This document shows positions 1-8,587 of a stretch of 22,668 nucleotides of DNA, piece by piece. Position 1 is the first letter of the stretch; every line of letters begins with the position of its first letter. The position numbers and the translations under genes are program-made. This DNA comes from a virus, in the IMG/VR virus record IMGVR_UViG_3300034152_000228, positions 1-22,668 of that record; one strand, written 5' to 3'. The notes beneath the pieces are model-generated. The model was not told where the DNA came from and made no database searches. It saw only the letters and a list, made by a program, of their open reading frames with translations.

Positions 1-612
1 AAGAAAATCATTGTTGACGGAGCCGCTGTCATCGCAGATGTAGACGTCATCGAACCAAAAGTTATCTGGGTAAAGAGCACTTCCTTGGAACCTTACGGCG
101 TCAATATCCGCGGTGCCACCTTGCTGCGTATCCTTACTTGTCTCATTGATGAGTTGTTCTTCGTTGACTTTGAGTGTATAGCTGCCGGTCGTGTTATTGA
201 TAGTGTACTTAAACTCGATATAGTACCAAGTATTCGCAGAGATTATACCACTGGCCGTTGACGAAAGATGCGTTGACGTCCGATATACAGAAAGCGCACC
301 GGAAGAATTAAGACGCAATTCCATACCGGCTACGGAACCAGTCTCGAAGAATTTCAGAAACGTCTGCGAAGATAGTCTCTCAGCTTTAAAAGCAAATCCT
401 ACGATAATCGTAGTGATAGTACCACCAAGATCCTTGGTCGTGATATACGGAACTGCGCTAGTATCAGCTTTCCACGCCAAGCCAGCTACACGACCAGCAC
501 CAATGTGTGTATTACTCACACGGTTGGTGGCCGCGTATTTCCTAGTCATTGTGCTAGGAATGTTACCGGCAGTGTTAAAAGCCTCAAAGCCTTCAATCCA
601 GAGAAGAGCCAT
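1..612 (-). CDS. LamG/concanavalin-like phage surface protein, 3' part cut by window edge
   Basis: The reading frame opens with ATG at 612 and stays open for 204 codons to the window edge, so the C-terminus is missing. It starts MALLWIEGFE and is a close paralogue of the next gene upstream (615-1646). Shared landmarks are the GRVAGLAW segment, SAVPYITTK, VGFAFKAE, a W-Y-[IL]-E strand, LKVNE, and FxFDDVYI near the end of the visible part. This pattern of short beta strands fits a jelly-roll LamG/concanavalin-A-like carbohydrate-binding domain. A GGAGG about ten bases upstream supports the start. Position after the tape measure suggests a tail-tip or virion-surface binding protein. The fold is inferred from pattern, and the ligand is unknown. 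Confidence 0.8.
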   Translation of the reverse strand, partial: MALLWIEGFEAFNTAGNIPSTMTRKYAATNRVSNTHIGAGRVAGLAWKADTSAVPYITTKDLGGTITTIIVGFAFKAERLSSQTFLKFFETGSVAGMELRLNSSGALSVYRTSTHLSSTASGIISANTWYYIEFKYTINNTTGSYTLKVNEEQLINETSKDTQQGGTADIDAVRFQGSALYPDNFWFDDVYICDDSGSVNNDFL

Positions 613-614
613 GA

Positions 615-1646
615 TTAAGCGACCTCCGCACCGAATTGTGCGTTATTGACTCCGCCCGCGGTCCAGGCAGCGGACGTATTTGGATCTTCTTCCACAATTC
701 GATGCAACGATTTGTAGCTCGTTGTACCAATCGACTGACCGGCGTCCGCATCCGTCGTTGCACCAGATTTGACGAGCGTTTTCAAATCGTAGTTCTGAGC
801 ATCCGTCTCTCGACATTCAGTATTGATTTGAATACCCTTGATGCCGACCGTTCCGGCCAACACAGACTCATAGTTGTAAAGGTCTTGGTGTCCGGCCGTA
901 CTAGATTCAACGTAACTGGTGTCACCGTCAGGCGGATTCTCGTCCACTCGATCATAGTTTGAACCGGAATCGGGTGTAAAGTCAGATGCATCACCAGCGG
1001 CATTCGGGAATATCGCGTCAACACGCGAGTTTCCAAGAAAGTCGTTGTTATTGCTTCCTGTCGTAGTCAGGATATAAATGTCATCGAAACTGAAATTGTT
1101 GGGATACGTCGAGCTTCCTTGGAATTGGAATTGGTTCGTCTCGGCAATACCGCCTCGACGAGTATCCTGACCAGTGAGGTTAAGCTCCTGTGTCTCATTG
1201 ACTTTGAGTTCAACCTCACCGGCAGTGTTATGGATCAAGCAACGTAATTCGAGATAACACCACGTATCAGCCGAAAGACTAATACCACTGGTCGTTCCCA
1301 ACAAGCTATTGAGACGATAGACCGCAAATTCCCCGGCTGCGGTTAATCTCAAATTGACGCCTTCAAGAGCACCAGGTTCGAACGTGGTCATGATCTTCAT
1401 GTTGCTGAGTTGCTCTGCTTTGAAAGCAAACCCAACAATCCATTCCGTAATGGACCCAAAACTCTTGGTCCGAATATACGGAACGGAACTCGTGTTCGTG
1501 TACCAACGATGGCCAGAGATGCGCCCTGCTTCAATGTCCGTAAAATCAATACGATAAGTGGAAGAGTAACGTTCTTCCATACCATCAGGCGCAACACCAT
1601 CGGTATCGCCATATGTTTCGAAACCTTCGATCCAAAGCAGGGTCAT
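615..1646 (-). CDS. LamG/concanavalin-like phage surface protein with C-terminal conserved phage domain
   Basis: This 343-residue protein starts MTLLWIEGFE. Residues 1 to about 205 look like a LamG/concanavalin-like jelly roll: alternating beta strands, VGFAFKAE, W-Y-LE, LKVNETQEL and FSFDDIYI. From about residue 210 a second region begins with FLGNSRVDAIFPNAAGD and contains GDTSYV, a Tyr/Leu-rich strand set and a C-terminal AAWTAGGVNNAQFG. I recognise this second region from other phage structural proteins, but it has no known function. The ATG at 1646 is preferred over the GTG at 1652, because GGAGA lies six bases before the ATG and touches the GTG. Only two bases separate its stop from the start of its paralogue. 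It is likely a tail-tip or surface adhesin. There is no enzymatic motif. Confidence 0.8.
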   Translation of the reverse strand: MTLLWIEGFETYGDTDGVAPDGMEERYSSTYRIDFTDIEAGRISGHRWYTNTSSVPYIRTKSFGSITEWIVGFAFKAEQLSNMKIMTTFEPGALEGVNLRLTAAGEFAVYRLNSLLGTTSGISLSADTWCYLELRCLIHNTAGEVELKVNETQELNLTGQDTRRGGIAETNQFQFQGSSTYPNNFSFDDIYILTTTGSNNNDFLGNSRVDAIFPNAAGDASDFTPDSGSNYDRVDENPPDGDTSYVESSTAGHQDLYNYESVLAGTVGIKGIQINTECRETDAQNYDLKTLVKSGATTDADAGQSIGTTSYKSLHRIVEEDPNTSAAWTAGGVNNAQFGAEVA

Positions 1647-1652
1647 GATCAC

Positions 1653-1657
1653 TCTCC
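1653..1657 (-). promoter_or_regulatory. Ribosome binding site deciding the start of the lectin-like gene
   Basis: GGAGA on the minus strand lies six bases before the ATG at 1646 and directly abuts the alternative GTG at 1652, so it can only serve the ATG. Confidence 0.6.
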
Positions 1658-1674
1658 ATTTTGGAAAGAAACCA

Positions 1675-1695
1675 GGGTAGGTGGTGAGCCTACCC
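1675..1695 (-). terminator. Probable weak rho-independent terminator
   Basis: A perfect 7-bp GC-rich stem (GGGTAGG/CCTACCC) with a 7-base loop lies between the stop of the tail-associated gene (1719) and the RBS of the lectin-like gene. On the minus strand it is followed by a broken T tract (TGGTTTCTTT), so termination is probably partial, lowering expression of the lectin-like pair relative to the tail genes. Confidence 0.5.
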
Positions 1696-1718
1696 CGGCT
1701 TGATTTTAGGCTCAGTGA

Positions 1719-2444
1719 TTACGTAGTCGAAGCGTTGACCGTGTAGGTCACCTTCAACTGGTCACCGTTCTGAACCGTCACATCGCCACCACTGAACAAA
1801 GCCGTTGACCACAACGTATTGGCCGTTCCGGCTGTATGGTCATTTTTCGTCTGCGCATTCGTACCACCGGCAATGAAGATACCCTTCACCGTACCCGAGG
1901 CCGTAATGTCGAAAATGGCCTTGGTCGTGGTGTTGGTAATTGACTGGCCGGAGGCCGCATCCGGTGGCCACTCGGGACGAGTTGTCGCACTGTCACCGTT
2001 GTTAGCATCGGTGTAGTCGTCGAACTCATCCCAACCGTTACCGACTTGATTGATGTCGTCGTAAATGTCCGTCGCATCGAGAGCCGAATAACCGGAATTA
2101 TCGATCAAACCCATGTACCAAGCGGTACGCTGCGTACCACTGTCAAAGTACACGTTCAGGTTGTTGTTGAGTCCCTCATTGACGATGCCATTGGGGAACT
2201 CATGTCGTCCAATCACTTCGCCATCACGAATGTGCTCGACAGCAAATGAACCACCCTGGAACATGGGTTGATCAACCCAGCGATGACGCTGGTTTCGATT
2301 TGGATCTCCGCCCCACGGCCCACGTGGTGTCTTACCGACAACACATTCGGCGCGCTGCTGCGGATCTTGCCGCTCCTCGCGCTCCAATTGTCGTCTGCGC
2401 ATTGCAGCGAATCGCTTTCTGCGCTCTATTTGACGCTGATTCAT
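1719..2444 (-). CDS. Tail-associated structural protein of unknown function
   Basis: This 241-residue protein has a highly charged Arg/Glu/Gln-rich N-terminus (about residues 1-35) and then a soluble beta-rich domain. Near residues 85-115 are a conserved NGIVNEGLN stretch and TAWYMGLID. Later come an Asp/Thr-rich middle, FDITASGTVKGIFI, and a C-terminal DQLKVTYTV strand. I recognise this as a type often found in siphovirus tail regions. It resembles beta-sandwich decoration or tail-tip proteins, but no activity can be assigned. Its ATG overlaps the tape measure stop (ATGA), so translation is coupled. A hairpin follows the stop. It could be a distal-tail or fibre-attachment component. Confidence 0.75.
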   Translation of the reverse strand: MNQRQIERRKRFAAMRRRQLEREERQDPQQRAECVVGKTPRGPWGGDPNRNQRHRWVDQPMFQGGSFAVEHIRDGEVIGRHEFPNGIVNEGLNNNLNVYFDSGTQRTAWYMGLIDNSGYSALDATDIYDDINQVGNGWDEFDDYTDANNGDSATTRPEWPPDAASGQSITNTTTKAIFDITASGTVKGIFIAGGTNAQTKNDHTAGTANTLWSTALFSGGDVTVQNGDQLKVTYTVNASTT

Positions 2445-5400
2445 TGACCAGTTCTCCTTGCGTTGTAAGTTGAGCGTCTCGTCTCACGTTTGAACTGCTT
2501 CATGATTTCGCGAGCAGTTTCGCGAGCATTAGTGGTTTCCGAGACACTAATGCTTATAGGTCCAACGTTCGTGACTTCCCCACCCTGATCGCGGAATACT
2601 GGTCTGATGCCAGCGTTCATCGCTTGAATCTGAGGGAAGAAATCACGAGTCGCGGCAGCAGTATTGACAGACTCACCGGCTGAAAGCATAGCTGGAAGTC
2701 TATCGGTACCCGCTGGCATTCCGCCTTCCTGTAAATAGGCCAGACCGCCCATGCGACGCATTAAGCCGCCAAAAGCCCTGTTCTGTGCGGCTCCAGCCTG
2801 ACTTTGAAGGTCAATTTGCCGTTGTAGACTGGCATTGGTGTCTTCGACTGCGCCTTTAAGAGCCGCCTGCCCGGAAGCAGCAACTCGTCCAGCATTCTGA
2901 CCAGCAGTACCAGCGTCTTGAGCCTTAGTAGACTGCTGTCCAAATGCCTCGCCAACGGCTTTGATTCTATCCTCAAGCGGAGTCAGTGTCTCAGCCACAA
3001 CTTGGAGACCAGCCGCCTTCTCGGCCTCGGTAACAATGGTCCCAAGCGCGCTACTTGCTTCCCGAATCTGTTTTGCAAGATCAGGGAATCCGCGCATTTC
3101 TGCTTCATTGGCAAGATCACGCAACGATCGCGTGGCCTCCGCGGCAGCAGATGCGTCAAAAGTTTCGGCTGAAAGTGCTTTCTCCGCGACTTGTTGAAAC
3201 TGAATAAATCGGGTGACAATACCTTTGAGTACAGGATCAAGTGCTTGAAATTCTGTTTCTTTGAAGATTCCTGCGTTAAAGGCAAGTGTTCGACCAGTGT
3301 TGGCTACTTGAGAGGCTAATGCCGTCCAAAATTGTGGTGAGAACCATCCTGCTTTTGGATCTGCTCGGGCAAACGTTTGTCGTCCGATCTGGATAGCCGT
3401 ATCAACAACGTCAACGGCCGCTGTGCGCGCATCTGTTAGGGCATTTGTCCAATCCTTCGTTGCAATAATTATATCTTGCGTGGCTGTTTTGGCGCGTTCG
3501 AGATCCCTCTCAATTTCCGGCAGTGCCTCTTGTGCATCTTCGAAGCCCCGTGCACCGATCTCGACACCAGTCAATTTCTCAAAAGCAAGTTTCTGACTAT
3601 CGGGAATTGCATCAGCTTGTGCATTGAGTTTGTTCAGAATTCGTTGAAGGTTAATGTCAACAACGTCAGTGAGATCAATCTCAATCCCTGTAATCGGATC
3701 ACGGAAAGCCTCCCGGAATTTCTGTCGAAGCGCACCGACATCCGGGTCGTATGCTTCAAGAATTCGAGCATTCTTGCCAGCAGCCTCAAGTTCTGCATCG
3801 AGCTGCTTTGTTAGTTTGCCGACCTGATCTCGAATCGTGTCGAGGTCAATATCTGGTTTGACCTCACCCTTCTCAACAATGTCGGTAAGTTCTTTGATTT
3901 TCTGCTGCAATACTTCAATTCGTGTTCTTCGCGCTTCCTCTTGTGCTCTGATTTTATCCGCAATTTGGACTTGTTCTTGTTCCTTCTCGATCTGTTCTTC
4001 GATAATTCGTTGTTGTTGTGCAAGTGCGCGTTGTACTTGTTGTGTGGCTCGGAAAATGGAGGCGCGATTCTTAGACGTATCTGCGGTGCTAAGAGCTTCT
4101 TTCGCAACGGATTCAGCCTGCTTGCGCAACTCTTCCGCACGCTTGGCGTCACCACGTTGCAACGCCGCAGCGGACTGTCCAAGCAGACTCTGTGATCGTT
4201 CAATCTGCTTGAAGATTTTCTGTTGGTCGTTCAAACCTCTGAGGCTACGATCAAAATTGAATTTCTCAATAGCAAATTGTGCTCCGAGCAATTGCTGCTG
4301 CAAATCTCTGATATTATCCGCAGCGTCGGCCGACACGTCACGAATGCCTTGAACGAAAGATTCGTAGGCACCAAGACGATCATCAACCTGATCCGCAATG
4401 CTACCGAAAACTGCGTCTTGCAGTTCTTCAGCGAAACGAGCATCTTGCAGCCACAGTTTCTGTCGTTCCTGCAAGAATCTCTGCGTACTGGAAAGAATCT
4501 CTTGCTGAGAACCTTCAGCTGCCTTCTGGCGGAGCCGTTCCTCAGTCAAAGCGATCTTAGAGAGTTCCTCTTGTTCCTTCTTAACCTCCTCAGCCGCTCG
4601 CTTCGCAGCGTTACGAATGTTGTTGATTGATACCACGATCGCAGCGACAGCCGCACCGATAGCCAAAGCCGCACCCAACGGTGTCGCCAGGAATGACATA
4701 AGAGCAATGCGCGCCTTAACAACGGACGCTAACAAGCCCTTGAAAGACAAGGACACAAGCGTATTTCTAGTGATGATGCCGATTGAGAAGTTGAGGTACG
4801 CGGCCCCAGCAACCACGATAGCACTCGTGAGAGCTTGGATCGTCTCAGGACCACCACCGAAAGCGTTAAAGAATGCATTGAGCGTACGGATAGCCCCTTG
4901 ACCAAACGAAGAAACAAAGACGTTTCGAATCCTTGTAATTTCCTGCTCGAAACGTTTGGCGTCTGTCTCGAAAATGGTATCGAACGCTTCTTGTAAGTCA
5001 ACTTCACCAGCTGCTTGCAACTCTTTCAAGTTACTAACCATCTTCTCGGTAGCATTACCAGCCAAACCAAGAACACCGCGAACTGCTCGAACTCGGTTGA
5101 ATAATTCACCGATTTCAGAAGCAGAATCTCCGGCACGATCCGTCAATTGCTCCAGAAAACCAGAGAAACCGAATGCTTGGATACCAGCTTCAGCGCTAGC
5201 CACACCCATTTCATTGAAGGTTTCCTGTAGCGCCTCGGTGGGTCGGATCAATTTCAAATTGATATTGTTGATAAGCGTGAACGCTTCATTGTATTTCAAA
5301 CCTTGAACGGTCAAGGTTGCAACAGCAGCGTTCACTTCATCGAACGAAACACCCAGCTGTGACGAGAGAACAAGAACACGTCCATACGTATTAGCGAACT

Positions 5401-6244
5401 CTTCACCACGAATACGACCCAATTCGATGGTCTTGAACAATTTACCAGCAACGGTGTCTGCCTCAGCCGCAGAGAAGCCATAAGCATTGATGGCCGAAGA
5501 CAGCAGGTTCACGGCGGAACCCGTATCAGTTACAGCTGCTACCGCGAACTTATTGGCCGTTGCAAGGAACTCAAACGCCTGCGCACCATCAGCCACTTGG
5601 TTCGATAAAGTTTGATAGAGACCTTCGGACACCACTTCGAGCGGTTGTGCAAATTGCTCCGAAAGACTCCGAACTCTATCGTCCAACTCGGTCAGGCTAA
5701 GGTTAAGATCCTTACCAATGGTCTGGACTTCAGCCAATGACACCTGATAAGCACGGGCATCATTGAGACCGTCCGCAAAGGCGTCCGTAACCAGCGTGAT
5801 GAATCGGTGAATTGTTTGAATGGCGAAAATTCTGGCGACAGACTGCCAAGTCAAGAGAACCGCTTTGCCGGATTCTCGACCCTTCCTGCCCGCATCCTCA
5901 AGACGGTTGCCAAGATCGTCAGCGCTGCTAGCAGCTTCTTTCTGCTTTTTGCCAACAGTTGAAAGAACATTCCCATACTGGTCATACAGGACAGTTGTCT
6001 GTCCTACACCAGCACCGGCAGTCTTATTGAAGTTTTGTGCCTCAGCCGACAGAGTTCGAATTGAACTGGCAGCGCTGGCCGCGGTCTTGTCAAACTGCGC
6101 ACCTGATCTGTTGTATCTCCCAGTAGACGTTGCCGCCGCAGCCATAGCAGCATTATACGCATCTAACTCCGCTTTCATACGGGTCAGCGTTGCGATTGCT
6201 GCTTGGGCTTCAAAGCCTAGTTCTGTTCTGATTTCGTCAGCCAT
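2441..6244 (-). CDS. Tail tape measure protein
   Basis: At 1267 residues this is the largest gene here, in the tape-measure position after the tail assembly chaperone. Residues about 150-440 resemble the phage minor-tail/TP901-type tape measure domain (Ala/Leu-rich helices, AAVTDTGSAVNLLSSAI, GLxYNEAF). Residues about 465-545 carry hydrophobic helices (IVVAGAAYLNF, LGAALAIGAAVAAIVVSI) of the kind thought to enter the host membrane. Long Glu/Lys/Gln coiled coils follow to about 900. The C-terminus has the conserved GGLAYLQEGGMPAGTDRLPA and LSAGESVN motifs common in phage tape measures. By the usual ~0.15 nm per residue, the tail would be about 190 nm. No lysozyme or peptidase motif was noticed. 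The stop overlaps the next start. Confidence 0.95.
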   Translation of the reverse strand: MADEIRTELGFEAQAAIATLTRMKAELDAYNAAMAAAATSTGRYNRSGAQFDKTAASAASSIRTLSAEAQNFNKTAGAGVGQTTVLYDQYGNVLSTVGKKQKEAASSADDLGNRLEDAGRKGRESGKAVLLTWQSVARIFAIQTIHRFITLVTDAFADGLNDARAYQVSLAEVQTIGKDLNLSLTELDDRVRSLSEQFAQPLEVVSEGLYQTLSNQVADGAQAFEFLATANKFAVAAVTDTGSAVNLLSSAINAYGFSAAEADTVAGKLFKTIELGRIRGEEFANTYGRVLVLSSQLGVSFDEVNAAVATLTVQGLKYNEAFTLINNINLKLIRPTEALQETFNEMGVASAEAGIQAFGFSGFLEQLTDRAGDSASEIGELFNRVRAVRGVLGLAGNATEKMVSNLKELQAAGEVDLQEAFDTIFETDAKRFEQEITRIRNVFVSSFGQGAIRTLNAFFNAFGGGPETIQALTSAIVVAGAAYLNFSIGIITRNTLVSLSFKGLLASVVKARIALMSFLATPLGAALAIGAAVAAIVVSINNIRNAAKRAAEEVKKEQEELSKIALTEERLRQKAAEGSQQEILSSTQRFLQERQKLWLQDARFAEELQDAVFGSIADQVDDRLGAYESFVQGIRDVSADAADNIRDLQQQLLGAQFAIEKFNFDRSLRGLNDQQKIFKQIERSQSLLGQSAAALQRGDAKRAEELRKQAESVAKEALSTADTSKNRASIFRATQQVQRALAQQQRIIEEQIEKEQEQVQIADKIRAQEEARRTRIEVLQQKIKELTDIVEKGEVKPDIDLDTIRDQVGKLTKQLDAELEAAGKNARILEAYDPDVGALRQKFREAFRDPITGIEIDLTDVVDINLQRILNKLNAQADAIPDSQKLAFEKLTGVEIGARGFEDAQEALPEIERDLERAKTATQDIIIATKDWTNALTDARTAAVDVVDTAIQIGRQTFARADPKAGWFSPQFWTALASQVANTGRTLAFNAGIFKETEFQALDPVLKGIVTRFIQFQQVAEKALSAETFDASAAAEATRSLRDLANEAEMRGFPDLAKQIREASSALGTIVTEAEKAAGLQVVAETLTPLEDRIKAVGEAFGQQSTKAQDAGTAGQNAGRVAASGQAALKGAVEDTNASLQRQIDLQSQAGAAQNRAFGGLMRRMGGLAYLQEGGMPAGTDRLPAMLSAGESVNTAAATRDFFPQIQAMNAGIRPVFRDQGGEVTNVGPISISVSETTNARETAREIMKQFKRETRRSTYNARRTGQ

Positions 6245-6245
6245 G

Positions 6246-6710
6246 TCAAACCTTTTTAATCAGCTTTCGTCGGAACACGACTGGAGGCAGACCTATAGAA
6301 CCGGCGTACGCGATAAAAGCATCCGCACCAGCACTGAACGATCGCCAAGGTGCTGATTTACTTTTTCCTACGTTTCTATCTTCCTGAATGACGTAGTGTT
6401 CGACTCTCGTCGCTATTTCGATTTTATAATCAGGAAACTTTGCTGTCAACTCCGCTTCGCCAAGTCTAGTTCCCTGCGGAATACGACTCTTACCCTTCAA
6501 TGGAGCTAAAGCGATTCGCCCGCTAACCAATTGCGAAATCTTAAGGAGAGAAGCACGGGCCATGCCCGACCAGAGCGGAACACGACCCGTTGTTGCTTCT
6601 ATCCAAAGCCTCGCCCCCTCTTCAAGGTGTTCGCGCATTCTCTCATCGAGTACAGAAGTGTACTTATTGAGATCAAAATCAATGCCTCGATATGTGCCTC
6701 GAAACCTCAT
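6246..6710 (-). CDS. HK97 gp10-like minor tail or tail completion protein
   Basis: This 154-residue protein begins MRFRGTYRGIDFDL. A helix with LEEGARLWIEATTGRVPLWSG runs into beta strands, which is the pattern of HK97 gp10-like tail proteins. Later features are VEHYVIQED and PWRSFSAGADAFIAYA, also common to that group. The ATG overlaps the stop of the chaperone extension (ATGA at 6707-6710), so it is translationally coupled. Its place between the chaperone and the tape measure is unusual for a tail-completion protein, which more often precedes the tube gene. It may instead act during tail tube or tip assembly. The family call is from motif pattern and is moderately sure; the role is inference. 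Confidence 0.6.
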   Translation of the reverse strand: MRFRGTYRGIDFDLNKYTSVLDERMREHLEEGARLWIEATTGRVPLWSGMARASLLKISQLVSGRIALAPLKGKSRIPQGTRLGEAELTAKFPDYKIEIATRVEHYVIQEDRNVGKSKSAPWRSFSAGADAFIAYAGSIGLPPVVFRRKLIKKV

Positions 6711-6940
6711 CGCTTGCTCATTATCTTAACAAGGTTGTTGAGGAACTTGTTGAAAACATCGAGTTCTTCATGTTCTCGAATTTGATTATAACCGATGAGG
6801 TCTTCCTTGACCGATTTTGGGAGACCCTCCCAATCTTCCCAAGGTTTCAAACCGAATCTCTCGCAGGCCCGAAAGACGGCGTAGTGCATCGTACGCCCGT
6901 CAGGAATGATCAGCTTTCGTCTTGAGCCTGCTGAGAAGCT
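6707..6940 (-). CDS. Tail assembly chaperone, -1 frame extension (gpT-like), made by ribosomal frameshift
   Basis: A second frame, -1 relative to the chaperone gene, is open without a stop from the slippery site at 6940-6946 to a TGA at 6707. It encodes 77 residues after the slip: a basic linker (SRRKLIIPDGRT), then MHYAVFRACERFGLKPWEDW and a helical tail ending IMSKR. It has an internal ATG at 6889 but no clear ribosome binding site there. Joined to 148 residues of the upstream frame, it gives a product of about 225 residues, matching the gpG/gpGT arrangement of lambda-like phages, in which the T part recruits the tail tube protein while the G part coats the tape measure. Existence of the fusion is inferred from sequence. 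Confidence 0.8.
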   Translation of the reverse strand, partial: SFSAGSRRKLIIPDGRTMHYAVFRACERFGLKPWEDWEGLPKSVKEDLIGYNQIREHEELDVFNKFLNNLVKIMSKR

Positions 6941-7383
6941 AAAAAACGTCTCCTTGCCTCCTCGATCGCGATTTCGCTGAGGCTATTCGCCTTCATGACA
7001 CCGGCGACCAGGCGATTGACTTCAACGTCACTGAGACCTGACTCACGGAGTTCCTCACGGAACAAGTGCCATGTGGTGTTGTTGTCGAGCTTGACCTTTT
7101 CCCACTCAAGATCCGGCGTACCTTCGGCCAAACCCTTGACGACCATATAGCCAAGACGCTTGGCACCATAGTTGTCCATTGACTTCAGGAATTCGGGGTC
7201 TTGTGGGTTCTCGATCTTCTCACCGCCGGGCAGGATTTTCTTCGGCGGTTCAGGCGGCGGGCAAAGTTTTTCGAATTCATCAAAACTGTCGATCGCCTTC
7301 GCATGGAAAACGAGATCCTCGCCGCCACGAGGAAGGATGATCATTTCAATGTTTGTGCCTGGTTTCTTGCCTTTCAGCTTCAT
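6910..7383 (-). CDS. Tail assembly chaperone (gpG-like)
   Basis: This 157-residue acidic and helical protein begins MKLKGKKPG. It lies between the tail tube gene and the tape measure, the standard place for a tail assembly chaperone. Residues about 40-55 are proline-rich (PPPEPPKK). The C-terminal half is predicted helical (LSDVEVNRLVAGVMKANSL, EEARRRFLASQQ). The slippery heptamer lies nine codons before its stop, allowing the frameshifted long form. The start is supported by AGGAG seven bases upstream, and the gene follows a terminator hairpin. In lambda-like phages such proteins bind the tape measure to keep it extended before tube polymerisation and are absent from the finished virion. The assignment rests on position plus the frameshift site. 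Confidence 0.82.
   Translation of the reverse strand: MKLKGKKPGTNIEMIILPRGGEDLVFHAKAIDSFDEFEKLCPPPEPPKKILPGGEKIENPQDPEFLKSMDNYGAKRLGYMVVKGLAEGTPDLEWEKVKLDNNTTWHLFREELRESGLSDVEVNRLVAGVMKANSLSEIAIEEARRRFLASQQAQDES
6940..6946 (-). promoter_or_regulatory. Programmed -1 ribosomal frameshift site T_TTT_TTA
   Basis: On the minus strand the zero-frame codons are CGT TTT TTA GCT, giving the heptamer T_TTT_TTA, a canonical X_XXY_YYZ slippery sequence in the correct phase. A -1 slip joins directly to an open frame of 77 residues. A short AGCTT/AAGCT pairing begins just after the site and could act as a weak stimulator, but no strong pseudoknot is obvious by eye. Confidence 0.85.
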
Positions 7384-7405
7384 CTTATAGCTCCTGACTA
7401 AGGAT

Positions 7406-7443
7406 AAAAACCCAGAGCAGCCCGCCCGATGCGGGCTGCTCTG
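7406..7443 (-). terminator. Rho-independent terminator after tail tube gene
   Basis: A perfect 13-bp GC-rich stem (arms 7413-7425 and 7431-7443, CAGAGCAGCCCGC pairing with GCGGGCTGCTCTG) with a 5-base loop is followed on the minus strand by GG and five T (7406-7410). It sits nine bases past the tail tube stop and before the chaperone RBS, so it should lower chaperone and tape measure transcripts relative to tail tube. Confidence 0.85.
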
Positions 7444-7452
7444 AGATCAAAC

Positions 7453-8586
7453 TCAGTACGACGCAGTTCGCGTAATCACGGCTTCCTTCGCATTGCACTG
7501 TCCGGTGACGGACACTTGGGCCGCATCGCCGTCGTGGCTCAACTGCGTGTAGAAGAACTTCGGCAGTCGAATCACTTCCGGCAAAATGTTGCCACAATCC
7601 GGGGCGTTGATGATCTCGATGTCCACGACGTACGCGGCACAAGGATCATCCGTATTCGAAGACGTCCACGTCGAGGCGGGGCCGACCTTCTTCAACGCCT
7701 GTTCGATCGTCGGCGTGGTAGCACCGGAGATCGCGTACAGGAATTCCCACGTGAAATCGAAGGACACATCCATCGGCTGCTCATCACCCTCACGGTACGT
7801 GTCCAATTGGCCACGATCGCGGATGATTTCCAACTCACGATTTTCGTCGTAAGTCAGATTACCTTCACCGACCTTGATTTCAAGCTCAATCGGCATGAAG
7901 GTGACAACCTCACTACCGGACAACGCAATCTGCAGAGTCGGCGAAATCGTAATGCTATCCGTCGCCCCAGCTTCAACACCACCATTGGTCTCGGACACAA
8001 CAGGCGGCGTCGAGTCACTGAGACTGACGTCAGCAGTCGTACACGCATCAATCGGCAACTTGTCAACGCTGGCACCGTCAAACGTCAGCGTAACCGCTGC
8101 CGTATTGATCGGGCCACCAGCACAACTGATGTCACCGGCCGTAAACGCAACACCATTCACCGACAGGCCAGCACAAGCGGAATCGATTGCCGTTTCGATT
8201 TCGGCCGCCGTAGCGTCGAAATCAATCGGCGTAGCCGCTACCGCACTGTTGCCAGGCAGTGTGATGTTAAGCGTCCACGTACCACTGGTCGAAGCGATGG
8301 ACGCCAGGGATTGGACTTCATCCTCACCCGTGGCATTGATCGACCGACCAGTGACATCGTACTTCTGGGTGTCGCCTGCGAACATGACGTGAGCGCCAAC
8401 GGGAACAGTCAATCCCATCGTTGCCTCGGTAAGCGGGACCGACGATGCGCCCTGAGACGCGCCACCGGAATCCACCGTCGGGCTATAGGTACTGTTTCCA
8501 AATCCATCTTTCAGACGGACGATGGCGTCTTTCAGGTCAATCGGAGCGTAGGCGACCAAACGAGGTTCAGATCGAAGAAATTCCAC
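7453..8586 (-). CDS. Tail tube protein (major tail protein) with inserted domain
   Basis: This 377-residue protein starts at GTG 8586 (MEFLRSEPRLV), chosen because AGGAG lies six bases upstream and the upstream gene ends at 8588. Residues 1-95 and about 215-377 look like the two halves of a siphovirus tube subunit. The C-terminal half has NRELEIIRDRGQLDTYREGD, MDVSFDFTWEFL and a final VSVTGQCNAKEAVITR strand, which I recognise from many phage tube proteins. Residues about 100-210 form an insertion with SGTWTLNITL and DFDATAAEIETAI, a domain type often seen inside phage tail proteins that probably decorates the tube surface. A strong terminator follows. The gene lacks TTA, CTA and TCA codons almost throughout, suggesting bias for high expression. 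Confidence 0.85.
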   Translation of the reverse strand: MEFLRSEPRLVAYAPIDLKDAIVRLKDGFGNSTYSPTVDSGGASQGASSVPLTEATMGLTVPVGAHVMFAGDTQKYDVTGRSINATGEDEVQSLASIASTSGTWTLNITLPGNSAVAATPIDFDATAAEIETAIDSACAGLSVNGVAFTAGDISCAGGPINTAAVTLTFDGASVDKLPIDACTTADVSLSDSTPPVVSETNGGVEAGATDSITISPTLQIALSGSEVVTFMPIELEIKVGEGNLTYDENRELEIIRDRGQLDTYREGDEQPMDVSFDFTWEFLYAISGATTPTIEQALKKVGPASTWTSSNTDDPCAAYVVDIEIINAPDCGNILPEVIRLPKFFYTQLSHDGDAAQVSVTGQCNAKEAVITRTASY

Positions 8587-8587
8587 G

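Noticed and set aside
6707-6889. Independent 60-residue gene starting at ATG 6889
   Set aside because: There is no ribosome binding site, and the same frame is open back to the slippery site, so a frameshift extension explains it better.
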